Origin: Karalla daura
Lineage: Eukaryota; Chordata; Actinopteri; Chaetodontiformes; Leiognathidae
Assembly (NCBI GenBank): GCA_029224185.1
Contig: CM055205.1
Span: 13,525,961 to 13,589,960 of the forward strand
Reading direction: 5' to 3'
Length of the DNA stretch: 64,000 nucleotides
Numbering within the stretch: the stretch's first letter is position 1; every line of letters starts with the position of its first letter. The translations under genes were made by a program, and so were the position numbers. This document shows, piece after piece, positions 1 through 11,668 of this stretch. The notes below the pieces were generated by a model. The model ran no database searches. It was not told where the DNA came from and saw nothing but the letters and a program-made list of their open reading frames with translations.

Positions 1-14
1 GTGTCCTTTTTTGT

Positions 15-100
15 GCCAGTCCCAAGTCCAGATAAATGCAGAGTGTTGTGTTAGGAAGAGCATCTGATGTAAAACCTGATGATGTGAACAGATGCTGTCA
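15..100 (+). mobile_element. Degenerate LINE 3' tail (teleost type)
   Basis: The stretch reads gccagtcccaagtccagat followed by aaatgcagag and gaagagcatctgatgtaaaa. It resembles the common teleost non-LTR tail with CCCAAGCCCGGATAAATG...GGAAGGGCATCCGGCGTAAAA, as I remember it. The copy is diverged and the 5' side is cut by the window edge. The family name is not certain. Confidence 0.45.
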
Positions 101-699
101 GATGAGGTTGATTTCGGGTTGATTTGGGGTTCTAAGATTCATAGAACCTTCTCATGCAAGGTTTTTTAAGCATTCATTTATAAATTGAACAGACGCAAAC
201 TGATGGCTATTAAATGGGCTATTAAGGAAAAGCTAGGAGGATTTTGCCAACCATTCGATCCAACCATTGAATGAACCTACAGCCTACATCCTGTCAGGAA
301 TATGCTAAATAATCTTGCCTCAAGCTGTGCAAACAAAGAACTGGGACTTTTATTTCAAACATCAAATTACATTTACATAATTAGCATAATACTCATAATA
401 GAATAATTTTTTTGATGCCCCCAAATATTTATTGGGAGACTTGATCCAGAAGTTTGAGGACAATTGTGTTTATTTTAGGACAAGCTATGTTTGAAGTAGT
501 TCCACTTCATTAAAAAAAGAGAAAGAAAAAAAATCAAAATTAAATCAAATATTATATATATATTATAAATCAAAAGTGTGAGGCGGTCATACTACATCTA
601 AATGCAAGCTTTGCTTCCACTTACACCCTGCAGAGGTAAAAATGTCTCGATTATGTTATTGAACACTTTGCTCACCTCATTTTTGAATCAATTTTTGGT

Positions 700-717
700 A
701 AAAAAAAAAAAAAAAAA
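700..717. repeat. Poly-A tract (18 A)
   Basis: Uninterrupted run of adenines, possibly the tail of an old retroposed element, but no flanking element body is recognisable. Confidence 0.9.
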
Positions 718-3675
718 GAGATAGGCCCCTCATGTTCATTTGAAAGGCTAATTTAGTGTCTCTCTCATTGGTCCATCACTAAAACCCTTGTTGTAAAGTT
801 AGCCCACATTATCATGCCTGATTAACAACTTTAAATCAGTGAATTATTAGCACTTTGAGTTTTCTCAGAAAGAGGCTGCTGAGCCTGAAAATGTCCCCTC
901 TCTATGACTGTTTGTCACTCCAAGAAGTTCAAGATTGAGTCACAGGCCACTCCTTTGAATCACAATTACACAGGAAGGATTTATCTGGCCTTCCTATCAC
1001 ACACGACGGTAAAAGCTTGGATAGCAAAGCTCCTGGCTACTCACACTTAAGTGTTTCTTGAAGCACTATGAAGTGCTGCACATAGACTGTACATAGACAT
1101 AGACAAACACTAATAGTCTGCAGTAATGTCATGACCACTCAGTCATGAGGATTAAATGCACACCAATTAAACTGTGCAAATTTAGATTTTTTTTCTTCAC
1201 TCCAAATAGCTATTATTTCTTTAGATTTCTCTCCTACAAAGAACTTTCAAAGTCAGCAAAGAGTATCCAAAGTAATTTCAGCAGCCACACAACAGTGTAC
1301 AGTACAGTAAGTCAGATACAGAGAGAGACAATGATGGAGGATCTTATCAAGCAGTCTTTACTGCTACTGGAGCGTTAGTGTGAGGTCAACCCCTGCTTGT
1401 GAAGCAAATCTGCTTGTTTTGAAGCCTTCACTCAGCATTGAAGCAACCATAGCTGTCCTGTTGAAAAGGAACCACAGAGTAAGTGTTTAGCCAAGCTAAA
1501 TTCCCACCCACTGTTTCTGCAGACCTCTAGCACAATTGGGTTAAAATAATGATGAAACGGGCCTTTTCTTTTACACATCAATGCAGTGAAGTAGTGTTTG
1601 CTCACACTTGTGCTGGATGTGAGTGGTTGTGCTGCTACTGCTCCATCCACTCTGGAACTGATTGGTGACAGAGTGTGATTGAAGTGGAATGAGTGATTGT
1701 TTGATTTTACAAATGTCTGAGAAGCTGGCCACAGCGGCGTATCTAGCAGGCGTCGCACCCTGTGGGATTGGCGCTGCGTGTTTATTCGACCAGTGCCCAC
1801 AAAAGCAGCTGGCTGGGAGCTTTTTCATTACAGAGAGTGTAGCTGATTGCCTTTTCTCCAGCACTCTCTCAAGTGCATAAATGGAGCTGCTATACACACT
1901 GATCATTTCACCACCATCACAAGGTGCTGTTGTCTTTAGAAAGTTTGTGACAGGAAAGCCAATAGAACATCAGCCTGAAAAATTTGGAGCACATTGTCAT
2001 TGAATCATTCTTCTCTTAATGCTTTTAACTTCAAATATCTCCCTGCCCGGGTGTCATGTGATCGCAATGGAAACTAACATCCTTTAGTAGTGTCTGTACT
2101 CAATCTGTCATCAACAGTTAGATGTCTGAGCCAGAACAGCAAGGAGAAACGGGTAATCACAGATTAAAGGCAGTGAAGAAATACATCTAATGATGAAGGT
2201 CAGGCCATGTGAGGAGAGTGTAAACACATTAAAGCATCATACGCTAAGTTAGTACATTTAATGGAAAATCAGCTAATCAGGTGTGATAAGCATCAAAGTC
2301 CAGTCACAGACAGTCTGACTACTTGGCTGCAAGGTTTGATTCTTTCAGGTTGGAAAATGAGGCCAAATGTTGAATTTACGAGGTCTAAAATTGAAGCAGA
2401 ATACAATTGAGACATTTTTCAATCAACTTCCACATGAAGGAAGCCAGAGGATGACTCAAGACGGTGACTGTAATTACCTTGAGACATCTGAGCTCTCGCT
2501 ACACCACTCAGTTCACCAGTGATGTCTTGGACGGACAGGAAGCCCTGTGATATGAGTTCACTGCTTTACAGATTTATGTATGAGCACACTGTGTCCGCTG
2601 CTGAAAAAAACATACCGCCATAAAAAATGCAGAGATGAACATGGAGAATACATGGAAGTGCAAAAATAAATATTTCATCATTGTATGGTCATTGAGATAA
2701 CGTCACATTCACATACTGTGAAAGCCTGTGTCTGTGAACATGTGCAGGGAAAACAAATCAGTGTTTGTCTGTCTGAGAAGATCTTTGAATGTGTGCAAAG
2801 GATCTGAGACTTGATTATTTTCGCATTGGAGAGGAGAGGCAAAGTGATGGACAGTAACCTGAGGAAGAAAAATTCAGTCAATATCCATGATTTGTTGAGA
2901 ACAACTGAAACCAATAAGATGCGGGAGGGTTGCAAAAGTGCAGATTTGTAAAGCTGGAGGCAAACATGTTTTTTTGTACATGCAAACTGATTCCTTTCGC
3001 TACCTTATTATCACTCCCTGCTGCTTTTGTTTCATAACAATAACTGAAATAATCCTTAGCTACAGGGATTTTTGGCAAAAACACCTAGGATCAGCCGAAT
3101 TTAATTAGAGATGTCTTAAATATCCCCTAATCTCCATAAATAAGTACATGTTTTATGAATGCCTTATTCATTATTTATCCTCTCTCCAACTCTACGGGGG
3201 GAGGGAGTACAAGTGCTGAGAAATCCTCATCAAGAATTAACAATGAATTCATCTGTCATGTTATTGACCCTACACAAAGCTGATTACTTCCCCCCATTCA
3301 TGGGCTCATTTCTGCTAAGTTGTAAATTGTGTAAAAAAAAAAAAAGAATTAAGAAAAAAACATAAGACTGAATTGGAGCAGAGTTGATCGGGTCATGAGA
3401 GAAGGAAACAAATGGCATCAAATTGTTGGGCATCAAGTACTGTAGATTAAAAAAAACATTTTGATGCATTGCTTTGTATATTAAATGATTTGAATAAAAC
3501 AGCCTGGTTATCAGCCTTTTAATGTTAATACATGGCAAAGTTAAAGGCTGTCTCACCCTCTAATCCACCATTGTCAGACAAATGTACATGACAAAAAAGT
3601 AATAACACGATACACTGAGTCCAGGCCAAGTTGACACGATTCATTTATGGCTCACACAGAGAGGCTATTTAGTGA

Positions 3676-3713
3676 TTTTCTTTTCTTTTCTTCTTCTTCT
3701 TCTTCTTTTTCTT
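3676..3713. repeat. Pyrimidine tract (TTTTC/TTC)n
   Basis: Imperfect TTTTC and TTC repeats on the plus strand; simple sequence without a nearby gene. Confidence 0.85.
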
Positions 3714-4535
3714 TAATGATGAATTCAAGTTGGATTGCAGGTTGTGCATTGATTCAGCCAAATCCTCCATCATTTTTGTTTGTGTTTTCATTTGTTTTAA
3801 CATTCAAATCCCCAGAAAATTTGGGATAGTGTTTGTGCTGACTTCCATCTGAGTTAAGTTTTAGTTTATGTAATTACATGTTAGTTTATTGTCATGCCAA
3901 GCACATATGAAAACTCAATAGCTGACTGCGATTCACCACCCTGAAGCAAAGAATGTCACAGATGACCCATGGGTAGAAACATGTCCCCGAAGTATAATGT
4001 CCCAAAACTGCCATAAAGATCAGCCACTTGAGATTGGTCCTATAAAAAATGGGGGAGCTGAGTGCCTCTGTTGCTATGACTACGTGGCTTTGGAAACTGT
4101 CTTGTTTGCAGAGCTATTTTTCAATCCGGTGGTGAAGTGGGGCGTTGCGGTTTGTAGTGGCGCCTCCCTGTCGAGAGCTTATTACCTGACTGAATGAACA
4201 GGATCTCGCCATGTCAGAAATGTCACGAGGAGCAAAGCCTGCTGGGTCCGGCTGTGGTGCGACAGCAGTGACCCCCTTCAAAAGTTTCCTGTGATGCCAG
4301 ACAAATCCCTGTTAGCGTGGCTCTTCAATCTGCAGCTGCTGATGGTTTGTGATGCCACTGGCACATCCGAGGGTAAGAGAAATGACAAATATGGAACAGA
4401 ATGTAACGTCTATGGTCAGGCCTATAATCACTGAAAAAATACAATTTCATGATAACAAATTTGCAGGAAAAATCACAATCTACCATTCAATACTATTCAC
4501 TGGAATACAGTATATCATACAAGAATAAACACCAG

Positions 4536-4683
4536 TCTCACATTTGAGGAGCTGAAACTATCAAATCTTTGTGATTTCAAGTTGAAAAATGACTTGAATG
4601 ATTAAGCAATTATCGCAGTAGTTGGCAATTAACTTTCTTCAGCTGAAGTAATCAATTAATGAGCTTATGGTGTCAGCTCTAAT
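4536..4683 (-). mobile_element. Remnant of a dispersed non-autonomous DNA element (GAGCTGAAAC / GGGCTGCAACTA family)
   Basis: Begins tctcacatttgaggagctga, then aaaaatgacttgaatgatta, then gtagttggcaattaacttt, and ends gtgtcagctctaat. This follows, in reverse, the common teleost repeat whose ends read AGAGCTGAAACGATTAGTCG and GTTGCAGCCC. Only one end is present. The same family recurs in csmd2 introns. Confidence 0.6.
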
Positions 4684-5358
4684 TTATTTGCAAGTGGTGT
4701 TTTTTTTCCCCTCCCTTGTCGGGCATAATTCTTATTTGAGCACTGTTGACGCAGGCTTTCTAGAGAGAATATAAATACATTCTCACAAGGTAAGACATTT
4801 AAAAATGATGTTATGTTATGCCATTATTAAAGTATCTTAACAGCTCCTGATCAGATCATATGGACTTTGTTTCAGCTGAGATCAAACACGGATCCTGTGG
4901 AGATACTTCCACATTGTTGTGTTTCTACTGATGCATGATTCTCTCCTCTGGTCCTCTTATGAAGCATTGACCTTTGTTTTAACAGTTAAATTAAGGTTAT
5001 ATTCTTTTAACCTGTCCTCACTCACGATGATGATCATAACTTTGTACCCAGATTTTTCTGAATAAAGTGTAGTTCACATCTCTGTCTTCTCTCTTTATCT
5101 CTCTTTTAATCAGCTTGATCTATGTTTGGGTCTGTCAAGTTTGAAGTGACCTCAACCTCTCTTTTTATCTCTGACTTATTACGACCGAAGGATCCTGTCC
5201 TGACTCCATTATCTCAAAGCAGGAAAGATAATCAATCAATTAGCCAAACTGATCACCCAGATAAAGTAAAATGAAAGTAATCTTATAGTGACTGCTACAC
5301 TGCACAGGAACACATTTCCAAGATTGAAAGACGGAAGATTCATCTTGGTGGCATCTAA

Positions 5359-5972
5359 TGCCCCGTTTCCACTACACAGTACCGGCTCGGCTCTACTCGA
5401 CTCAGCTTGGCTTTTTGTATGTTTCATTACCTGGAATGTGAACCTGGTACTATTTTTCAAGTATCTGATCGGCTGCCAGGCCAAGCCAGGCCAAGTCGGG
5501 CCAAGTAGCACCGGGCGGGGGTGGCGCTGGATGACGCAATGACGCAGTGACCTATTATAGAGATACAGAATAGTTCATACCTTGTGTCACCATGCAGCTC
5601 GACTCGTTTCATCATCTGATCCCAGCAGAATTTAGCAAACAGCCCTTTATTTTTCCTTGGTATTCCATTTCGCTGCTTCTAGCCTCCTCTGAAATACCTC
5701 TTTTCTCCTTGCTTTGGCAAACAGCCAGATACCCAGGATCAAAAATATTAACCCCTCGATTTTCTCCATTGTGTGCATGTCACTGCTGTCATTGTTGTTT
5801 TTCTTCCCCCTACTTTTAACTGTCGGTCAGCAGTGTTGCGTTGAAGATGACGTCTCGCGCACATGTTGCTATGACGACCAGGTACTCCCAAGGCGGCACT
5901 GTTTTGTAATGGAAACCTGCTTGTGCCAAGCCAAGTAGAGCTGAGCCGGTACCACGTTGTGGAAACGGGGCA
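5359..5972. mobile_element. PIF/Harbinger-like MITE, 614 bp
   Basis: Terminal inverted repeats start tgccccgtttccac and end gtggaaacggggca. They continue imperfectly for about 50 bp (shared accggctc and ggctctact or agctctact). The element is flanked by TAA at 5356-5358 and 5973-5975, the 3-bp target duplication typical of PIF/Harbinger transposons. It is too short to encode a transposase, and internal frames show no transposase motif. Confidence 0.8.
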
Positions 5973-6704
5973 TAAGTGAGGCATTTTCTTTTGTATCAGC
6001 TAGTTGATAATTTCAAGTGTATGTCTTTAGCTGCAGAACTCTCAGACTTTATGGCCTGCACCTGGAACATGACATAACAATGAGCAACAGGAGAATGTGA
6101 AATCTCCCTTGGGAATTCATAAACTTCTGGAGAGGTTTGACTAAAGTGTAACTATGCCTCAAGCACATGTACAAGTTGTTCAGTGTGGGAAAGAAAACCT
6201 CATATAGGTCATACACTAAAGCAGGTGTTGAAGAAAAATAAATCTTCAGGTCTAGAATTGTGGCAAATTCAGATGAGTTTTAATCACTGTACAACGGAGA
6301 CAGAAGCGGAGAAAAGAACCACTTTGGTTCACTATGGCAATGTCCTGCATCTGCAAAACCTTGGTGCCGATTCATGAAGTTGCATTTCTGACAGTCACCT
6401 GAAGAGACGAACCATTGTACCACTGTGCGAAACACTGTTAAAGTCAATCTTTAATACTGTGTGCACTTCCTTTTCTTACCTCTTTTTGTGCCCTTGGTAT
6501 AGTAGCCTTCATTCCTTGTAAAGTTTGCAACTTTGCTGAAGGTGCCCTCAAAGGAGTGACTCCACCACCAACAAGCCACCAGGTCACTGGTTGAAGTGGA
6601 CCACATTTCTGAGGTCACACCTGTGGCCGAGGTGATCACAGAAAGGAGTGTGTGTGTGAGTGTGCCAGTAATTCTTCAAATAAGGGACAAAACATGTCCA
6701 AGGG

Positions 6705-6722
6705 ATATATATATATATATAT
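6705..6722. repeat. (AT)n microsatellite
   Basis: Nine AT units in AT-rich intergenic DNA. Confidence 0.9.
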
Positions 6723-7085
6723 TTGTTAAAAATGTATATAAAATATGTCACATGATTTTCTTCAATAAAAGAACAAGTACACAATTGTACTATAAAATAT
6801 GAATTCTATGAAGTCTATGTACCATGCTGCTTATCTCGCTTCCTCTGTTGCCATGGTTACTAGTCTACACTTGCATAACAGACCGCTGTGTGGAGGTGCT
6901 GTGAGGGCAGGGGAGTAACGCTACAGAGAGCAATGGTGGAGGGCCTGGGCAGGTGTACTCCTTGAAATTTTCTATGTCTGTGCCTTTCTGAAAGTTAATC
7001 TCTCTTTTTATTCCGCACCTGCAGTCAACTGCTGATTTACACATACATGTTCAGTTCATACATTTAACATATTCACCTCCAGAGT

Positions 7086-7181
7086 AACACAATTATCAAT
7101 TTAAAGGCTTCCAATTTAACACAATCATCAACTTAGCGCCTTCCAGTTTAACATAATTACAATTTTAAAGGTGCCCAATTA
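7086..7181 (+). repeat. Three-copy 32-bp minisatellite
   Basis: Three head-to-tail units of 32 bp start at 7086, 7118 and 7150. Each begins aacacaat or aacataat and ends with a ccaattt, ccagttt or cccaatt block. The copies differ at several positions, so it is an old tandem duplication. Confidence 0.75.
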
Positions 7182-7458
7182 TGGAAAAAGGCATAAACAC
7201 AATTATGGCTCATTAACCTGAGATTTAATCTCGACTGCACAAAGAGCTGTACAACACACTGTAGTGCACGAGCAAAAAAAAGGTTAGGCTGTAGTTGAAA
7301 GGAAATGGTTCAGTGGCTTCAAATAAATTAAGTCTCATGTGGTTTGTGTGTGGAAATGTTTGCAATTCATTATTTGACACCATGGTACTGAAAAAAAAAA
7401 CAAAAAAAAACATTTTAAGGCCTGTGACATTTTCAAATGTTGCCAAATTTTCACAGTG

Positions 7459-7580
7459 AGTTGGGGATTGGCATGGCTGCCTCATAGTGAGGAGGTTGCA
7501 AGTTCAAACCCCTGTCAGGGGTCTTCTTGTGAGGAGTTGGCCTTTTCTCATGTTGTCTGTTTGGGTGTGTGATCCGGAAG
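7459..7580 (+). mobile_element. tRNA-derived SINE, head part
   Basis: Contains ggcatggctgcctcatagtg followed by ggttgcaagttcaaacccc, like the A-box region and B box of a tRNA-derived promoter. It continues gtgaggagttggccttttct, as in V-SINE-type elements with GTGTGGAGTTTGCATGTTCT. The 3' tail is missing, so it is truncated. Confidence 0.65.
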
Positions 7581-8391
7581 TCCATTGGAGAGAAATGCAT
7601 TTCATTAACATGCACTGTAAATCACATATGAAATATCTGCTTAAGTATGTCATAACGTGTTCACTGCAAGATGATCAAAATGAAAACATCGTATTCAGCT
7701 GCCTCATCAATAGCTCCTTCACCCACTGATTTCACATTAATTACCCTGATAATTGCACAAACGTGCTAATGAATCAATTTGACAGTCACACATGAGAAGC
7801 CTGCTTGTTTCAAGTCGACTGAAAAGGAGGAGGGAGTGTGGCGAGTCAAAGGAATAATAGGAAATAGCGGAAAAGAGGATTCTGAGTCTGGTTCCACGTT
7901 TGTGCATCTCCTCCTGATGAGCCTCAGTTATTATTATCCCATCATGCCACAGAGACCTGACAGTTTCCCATTAGTTATTGTCCTATTGTTATGAGCAAGG
8001 GATGGTAATTGGAGATTCACTTTTGATTGTTATCAGAGAGCTAGGATTTTCTTTTTACTCATTTATTATTCAAGATAATGAGAAGTTTTCTCTCATTCTG
8101 AGACTCACGAGAACATTATCAGCCTGTTCTTTCTGCTTTCTTTCTTTATTAAACCATTGCATTATTTGGAACAAAGACAGGCCCATAGAGATTATTGTTA
8201 TTGTCATACTTTATGAGCAGAAGTTCGCTGCTTCAGCAGAGTAATGACTAAAAACAAACAGATATGTAAGATACATTTTGATCCAAATGAAAAAAGTTGA
8301 CCCAACTAATTGGATCTGAAGGTTTCTTAGGTTTTTAAAGGTTTTTTTTACATTTGAGTTCATTGCTGTGTAACTTCATCATCTTACAGGC

Positions 8392-8431
8392 ACAGGTACA
8401 GGATACAGATACAGACAGATACAGATACAGG
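8392..8431 (+). repeat. Imperfect (ACAGAT)n short tandem repeat
   Basis: Repeats of acagg, tacagat and acagacagatacagat over about 40 bp; simple sequence. Confidence 0.75.
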
Positions 8432-11423
8432 AATCCCAGATATGGGAGCTCTGTCTGCAGAAACGCCAGCGATATTTACTCATAATTACAGTGAGTTAGT
8501 CTTCCCATGGTGTGCTGCTTCCAGTAAGTAAGCCAGCCCCCTGCTGACAAATTCAACTGACAGAGCAAATATATACTTCCTCTCATCAGTCAATCCCTTC
8601 ATCCTTGGTCCAATGTCTTCTGGGACAGCAGAGGGTGGATTTTGCCTGATATTAGCCGAGGCCCGGGCCAGTACACTGGGGGGATTTGCAAGGGTAAACC
8701 ACTTGCTTTGATGTCTCCTCGAATATCCCGGCTTGACACAATAAAAACAAGGCCTCGCAGGAAACTGAGTGGACCGATCCAAAAAGCGTTGCCGCCTCTG
8801 ACCTTGCTATCAACAAACACGGTGGGAAGTAATTAAACAAGGGGGAAAATGGGAAAACAGATTGGAGAAATGCCATATTATACCCCCACTTCAGTGTGGT
8901 TATGCACTGGGACACTGAGATTTTTGTATTGAAAAGTATTAAAGATGGCAGGACATTACCTCTCAGAAACCCCACAAACTCACTGTGTATAGTGAATTGA
9001 GATGGGGACTTCTTCAATCCCAAATGATCTTTGTATTGACTCGTGCAGTCTTGTTTTTCAGTGCGGTGTAATGAGTTCCACTTGGAACATGGCTGCCGGA
9101 CACCTGGGTAATTGGAAGAAGCTGCCATCACTAGCAAGACAGCGTCTGAGTGTTCGGCTGTCAGTATTGTATGTCAGGAGTTTCTTTGAGTGTGGAGATG
9201 CGAGGAGACAATTAGCTTTGTCACTTTCATTGCTGCGCTGAGCCTGAGACCTCTGAAAAGCTTTTTTCACTTCCATTCTTTCCACTCAGAACTTCGCTCA
9301 TTGATATTAAAAAGCCTGAGGGAGATGCCGTAAGAAAAAAACTCTAAAACTGACAGTACTGTGTCTTCTGAATGTTGGCTGGTACAAAATGTGCTGCTCC
9401 AAATACATGATGAGCCAGACCGCATTCAAGTCGACTCTTCAATTGATATTAGTAGAAGTAACATAAGCTCTTCTCAATGGGCGTCTGTAGAAGTACAAAC
9501 TTATAATTCATTTTAATTTCTAACCCTGCAACCCTGAAGTGGATCTCACCACAGCACTTCACTGGATATTACAAATGTAGGATCAAGTGGGTATACACCG
9601 CTGCTGAGCACAATCAGATTTTAATTTGATGAAGAGGCAATCACAGAGAGCGCCTTGAGTTTGTAAGATGGCGGCATGGATGATTCATCTTGAAATGGAA
9701 TCAATGGTTTCTTTTTCATCTGCTCCGTCAGTGGGTGATAGAGTGGAGAGGCGGGTTAAGTTAATACTCGGGCATTGACTTGGGACACAAACACTGAGGC
9801 CGTGAACATTTTTTATGGTCCGTTCTTGAGGACGGAGGGCTAAGTGGCCGCTGCGAAGGAACACTCTTACAGGTCAGGGCAACTTGACAAGGTTTGATTA
9901 ATCACCGTGGGAAACCTGGTCGAGAACAGGAGTGACTAATGACCCGTGTATGGCTGTTGATTTAATCAATCAAGAAAAGGCTCTAACCTTGCCAATGCCT
10001 GGGTGACACAGCCCCCCCCCATACACACACATGCGCACACACACTCAGTCATTCCATCCAGTATCAGGAATTGTTCAAATGCTCCACTAGAGGCACCCGT
10101 TTTATTCCTTGACACACATCTTCACATTGTTCTATTAATAAGACCAAGGTGTTTTCTCATGAGGCTGCTGGTCCTTCAACCACTTCTATCCCCCATAAAA
10201 AAGAACTACAAAAGCATTTCTTTTTAACATTCAAAACTTTTCTTGCTGCATTTAATATAGGAACCAAGTGGTTAGGGATGGATGTGTTTGTGTCTATGAT
10301 GTCACAATACATTATTGGATGAAATGCAAGGAGGCTAATACTCTTTTATGACTATAATTTTGAGATCAATGATGCATTATTCAGTTTGTTGGCTACTGAG
10401 ATCTTTGCTTTTACAATTTTCCATATCCTGCTGTGACAACTTCCCAGCAGCTCAAACATTAAAATCTCGTCTCCTTGATTTGGTTGCGCTAAAAGCCAGA
10501 GAGAAAAATGATTATTTTGTTTCTTTGTATTTCAAGGAGAACTAGTGGAATATTTTACATCTCTGAATATGTTGAAATCACAATATGTTACATATATACA
10601 GGTACAAATGACATTTAAAGGGTACTTTCAAGTACAGGCATACTTGAAATGTAATAAATGTAAATGCAGCACTCCTAGGGTCTTACACTAACATGTACAT
10701 GCCCCATGCAGTCCTTAGGTACATAGTATGCTATAGTATATGTTATATTATTTCATTTTTAAACCTTATCACTGATGAAAATAGATTGCTTGTGAATAGA
10801 CAAAATAAAGCTAATTTTGTATTGCAACGCAAATGCTGTAATTAAATGCAGTTAGGAAAAGTGAAAAATGGCATTAAAATTTACCAGAGACAAGAATGAG
10901 ATAGAGAGAAAACAGTGTTTGTACTGTCCAACTTAAAATGACTGCAAAGAAAATTGTTGAAGTAAAGGAGAAGCAGGAGCCATGACTTGTTCGATTGATT
11001 TGCTGTCAAGTGAATGAATGAAAACATTTAATTTGTTAAGTAACTAAACCTGTAGAGTAAATATGTTGAGGAAAGAAGCAACAGGATTATAGCAGAGTAG
11101 GAGTCTAAAGGTTGTGTTCTTTCTCAATGTTTGTGAATTCCAGTTTGCTCCCAAAGACAAGCATGTGTACATCAATTTGAGACTCTAAATGGCCCTCTGG
11201 TATGAGAGTGTGAGAGTAAATGTGCAATGGACATTAGTTTCGGCATAACCTTTAAGTACAAAGCAGGTAAGGTAATGGTGACTGTGTAAGACAAGGAGGC
11301 GCATTCATATTCATATTCATGTCAAAATGGTGCAACTGTTTTTACCAAACAGGCCAAGGCTTATGGTGGAAAATGCAATGCAATGTAATTAATAAATACC
11401 AGGTTGGAAAGTAGATTTTATAT

Positions 11424-11429
11424 TTTATT
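11424..11429 (-). terminator. Candidate distal polyadenylation signal AATAAA
   Basis: The plus strand reads tttatt, so the minus strand has AATAAA, about 6.5 kb after the csmd2 stop. The AT-rich block upstream and a moderately G/T-rich stretch after it (GGCCTGTTTGGT in transcript sense near 11350) are compatible with cleavage. Without transcript ends this is only the best candidate. Confidence 0.3.
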
Positions 11430-11556
11430 CCAAAAACCTTCAAAATAAGTTTCAAGTTCAAGAAAGTAGAATAAGTTTAGACACAATGCAAAGCATCATA
11501 TACAGACGGATAAAATACATTTTATATATTGCAGACAAGCCATGGTGGGTCTTACA

Positions 11557-11589
11557 TATGTACAGTATGTATGTAAACTTCTATGTACA
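11557..11589 (-). promoter_or_regulatory. Two Pumilio-type UGUACAUA motifs
   Basis: The plus strand reads tatgtaca at 11557-11564 and again at 11582-11589, so a minus-strand transcript has UGUACAUA twice, 25 nt apart. They fit the UGUANAUA consensus for Pumilio proteins and sit 130-165 nt before the candidate poly(A) signal. They matter only if the csmd2 UTR reaches this far. Confidence 0.35.
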
Positions 11590-11633
11590 ATCTTTTTTAC
11601 ATATACAAAAAGCCTTGTTTCTATTTTTCTTTG

Positions 11634-11668
11634 TATATATATTTATATATATATATATTTATATATAG
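11634..11668. repeat. (AT)n-rich tract in probable 3' UTR
   Basis: Runs of TATATA broken by TTTA. On the minus strand it gives AU repeats with UAAAU elements close to the candidate transcript end. Confidence 0.8.

Larger units (their letters stand above)
1..11399. other. Intergenic region downstream of csmd2, no gene seen
   Basis: All open frames here are short, low in complexity or contain repeat sequence; none shows a recognisable domain or splice-joined homology. The contents I can name are a LINE-like tail at the left edge, MITEs, a SINE head, a minisatellite and microsatellites, each listed separately. Distal regulatory elements of csmd2 could lie here but cannot be recognised by eye. 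Confidence 0.6.

Noticed and set aside
7225..7485. Minus-strand open frame overlapping the SINE head
   Set aside because: It contains A-run translations and SINE sequence; no homology.
8652..9137. Minus-strand open frame of 161 codons
   Set aside because: No recognisable domain, no splice context, ordinary intergenic composition.
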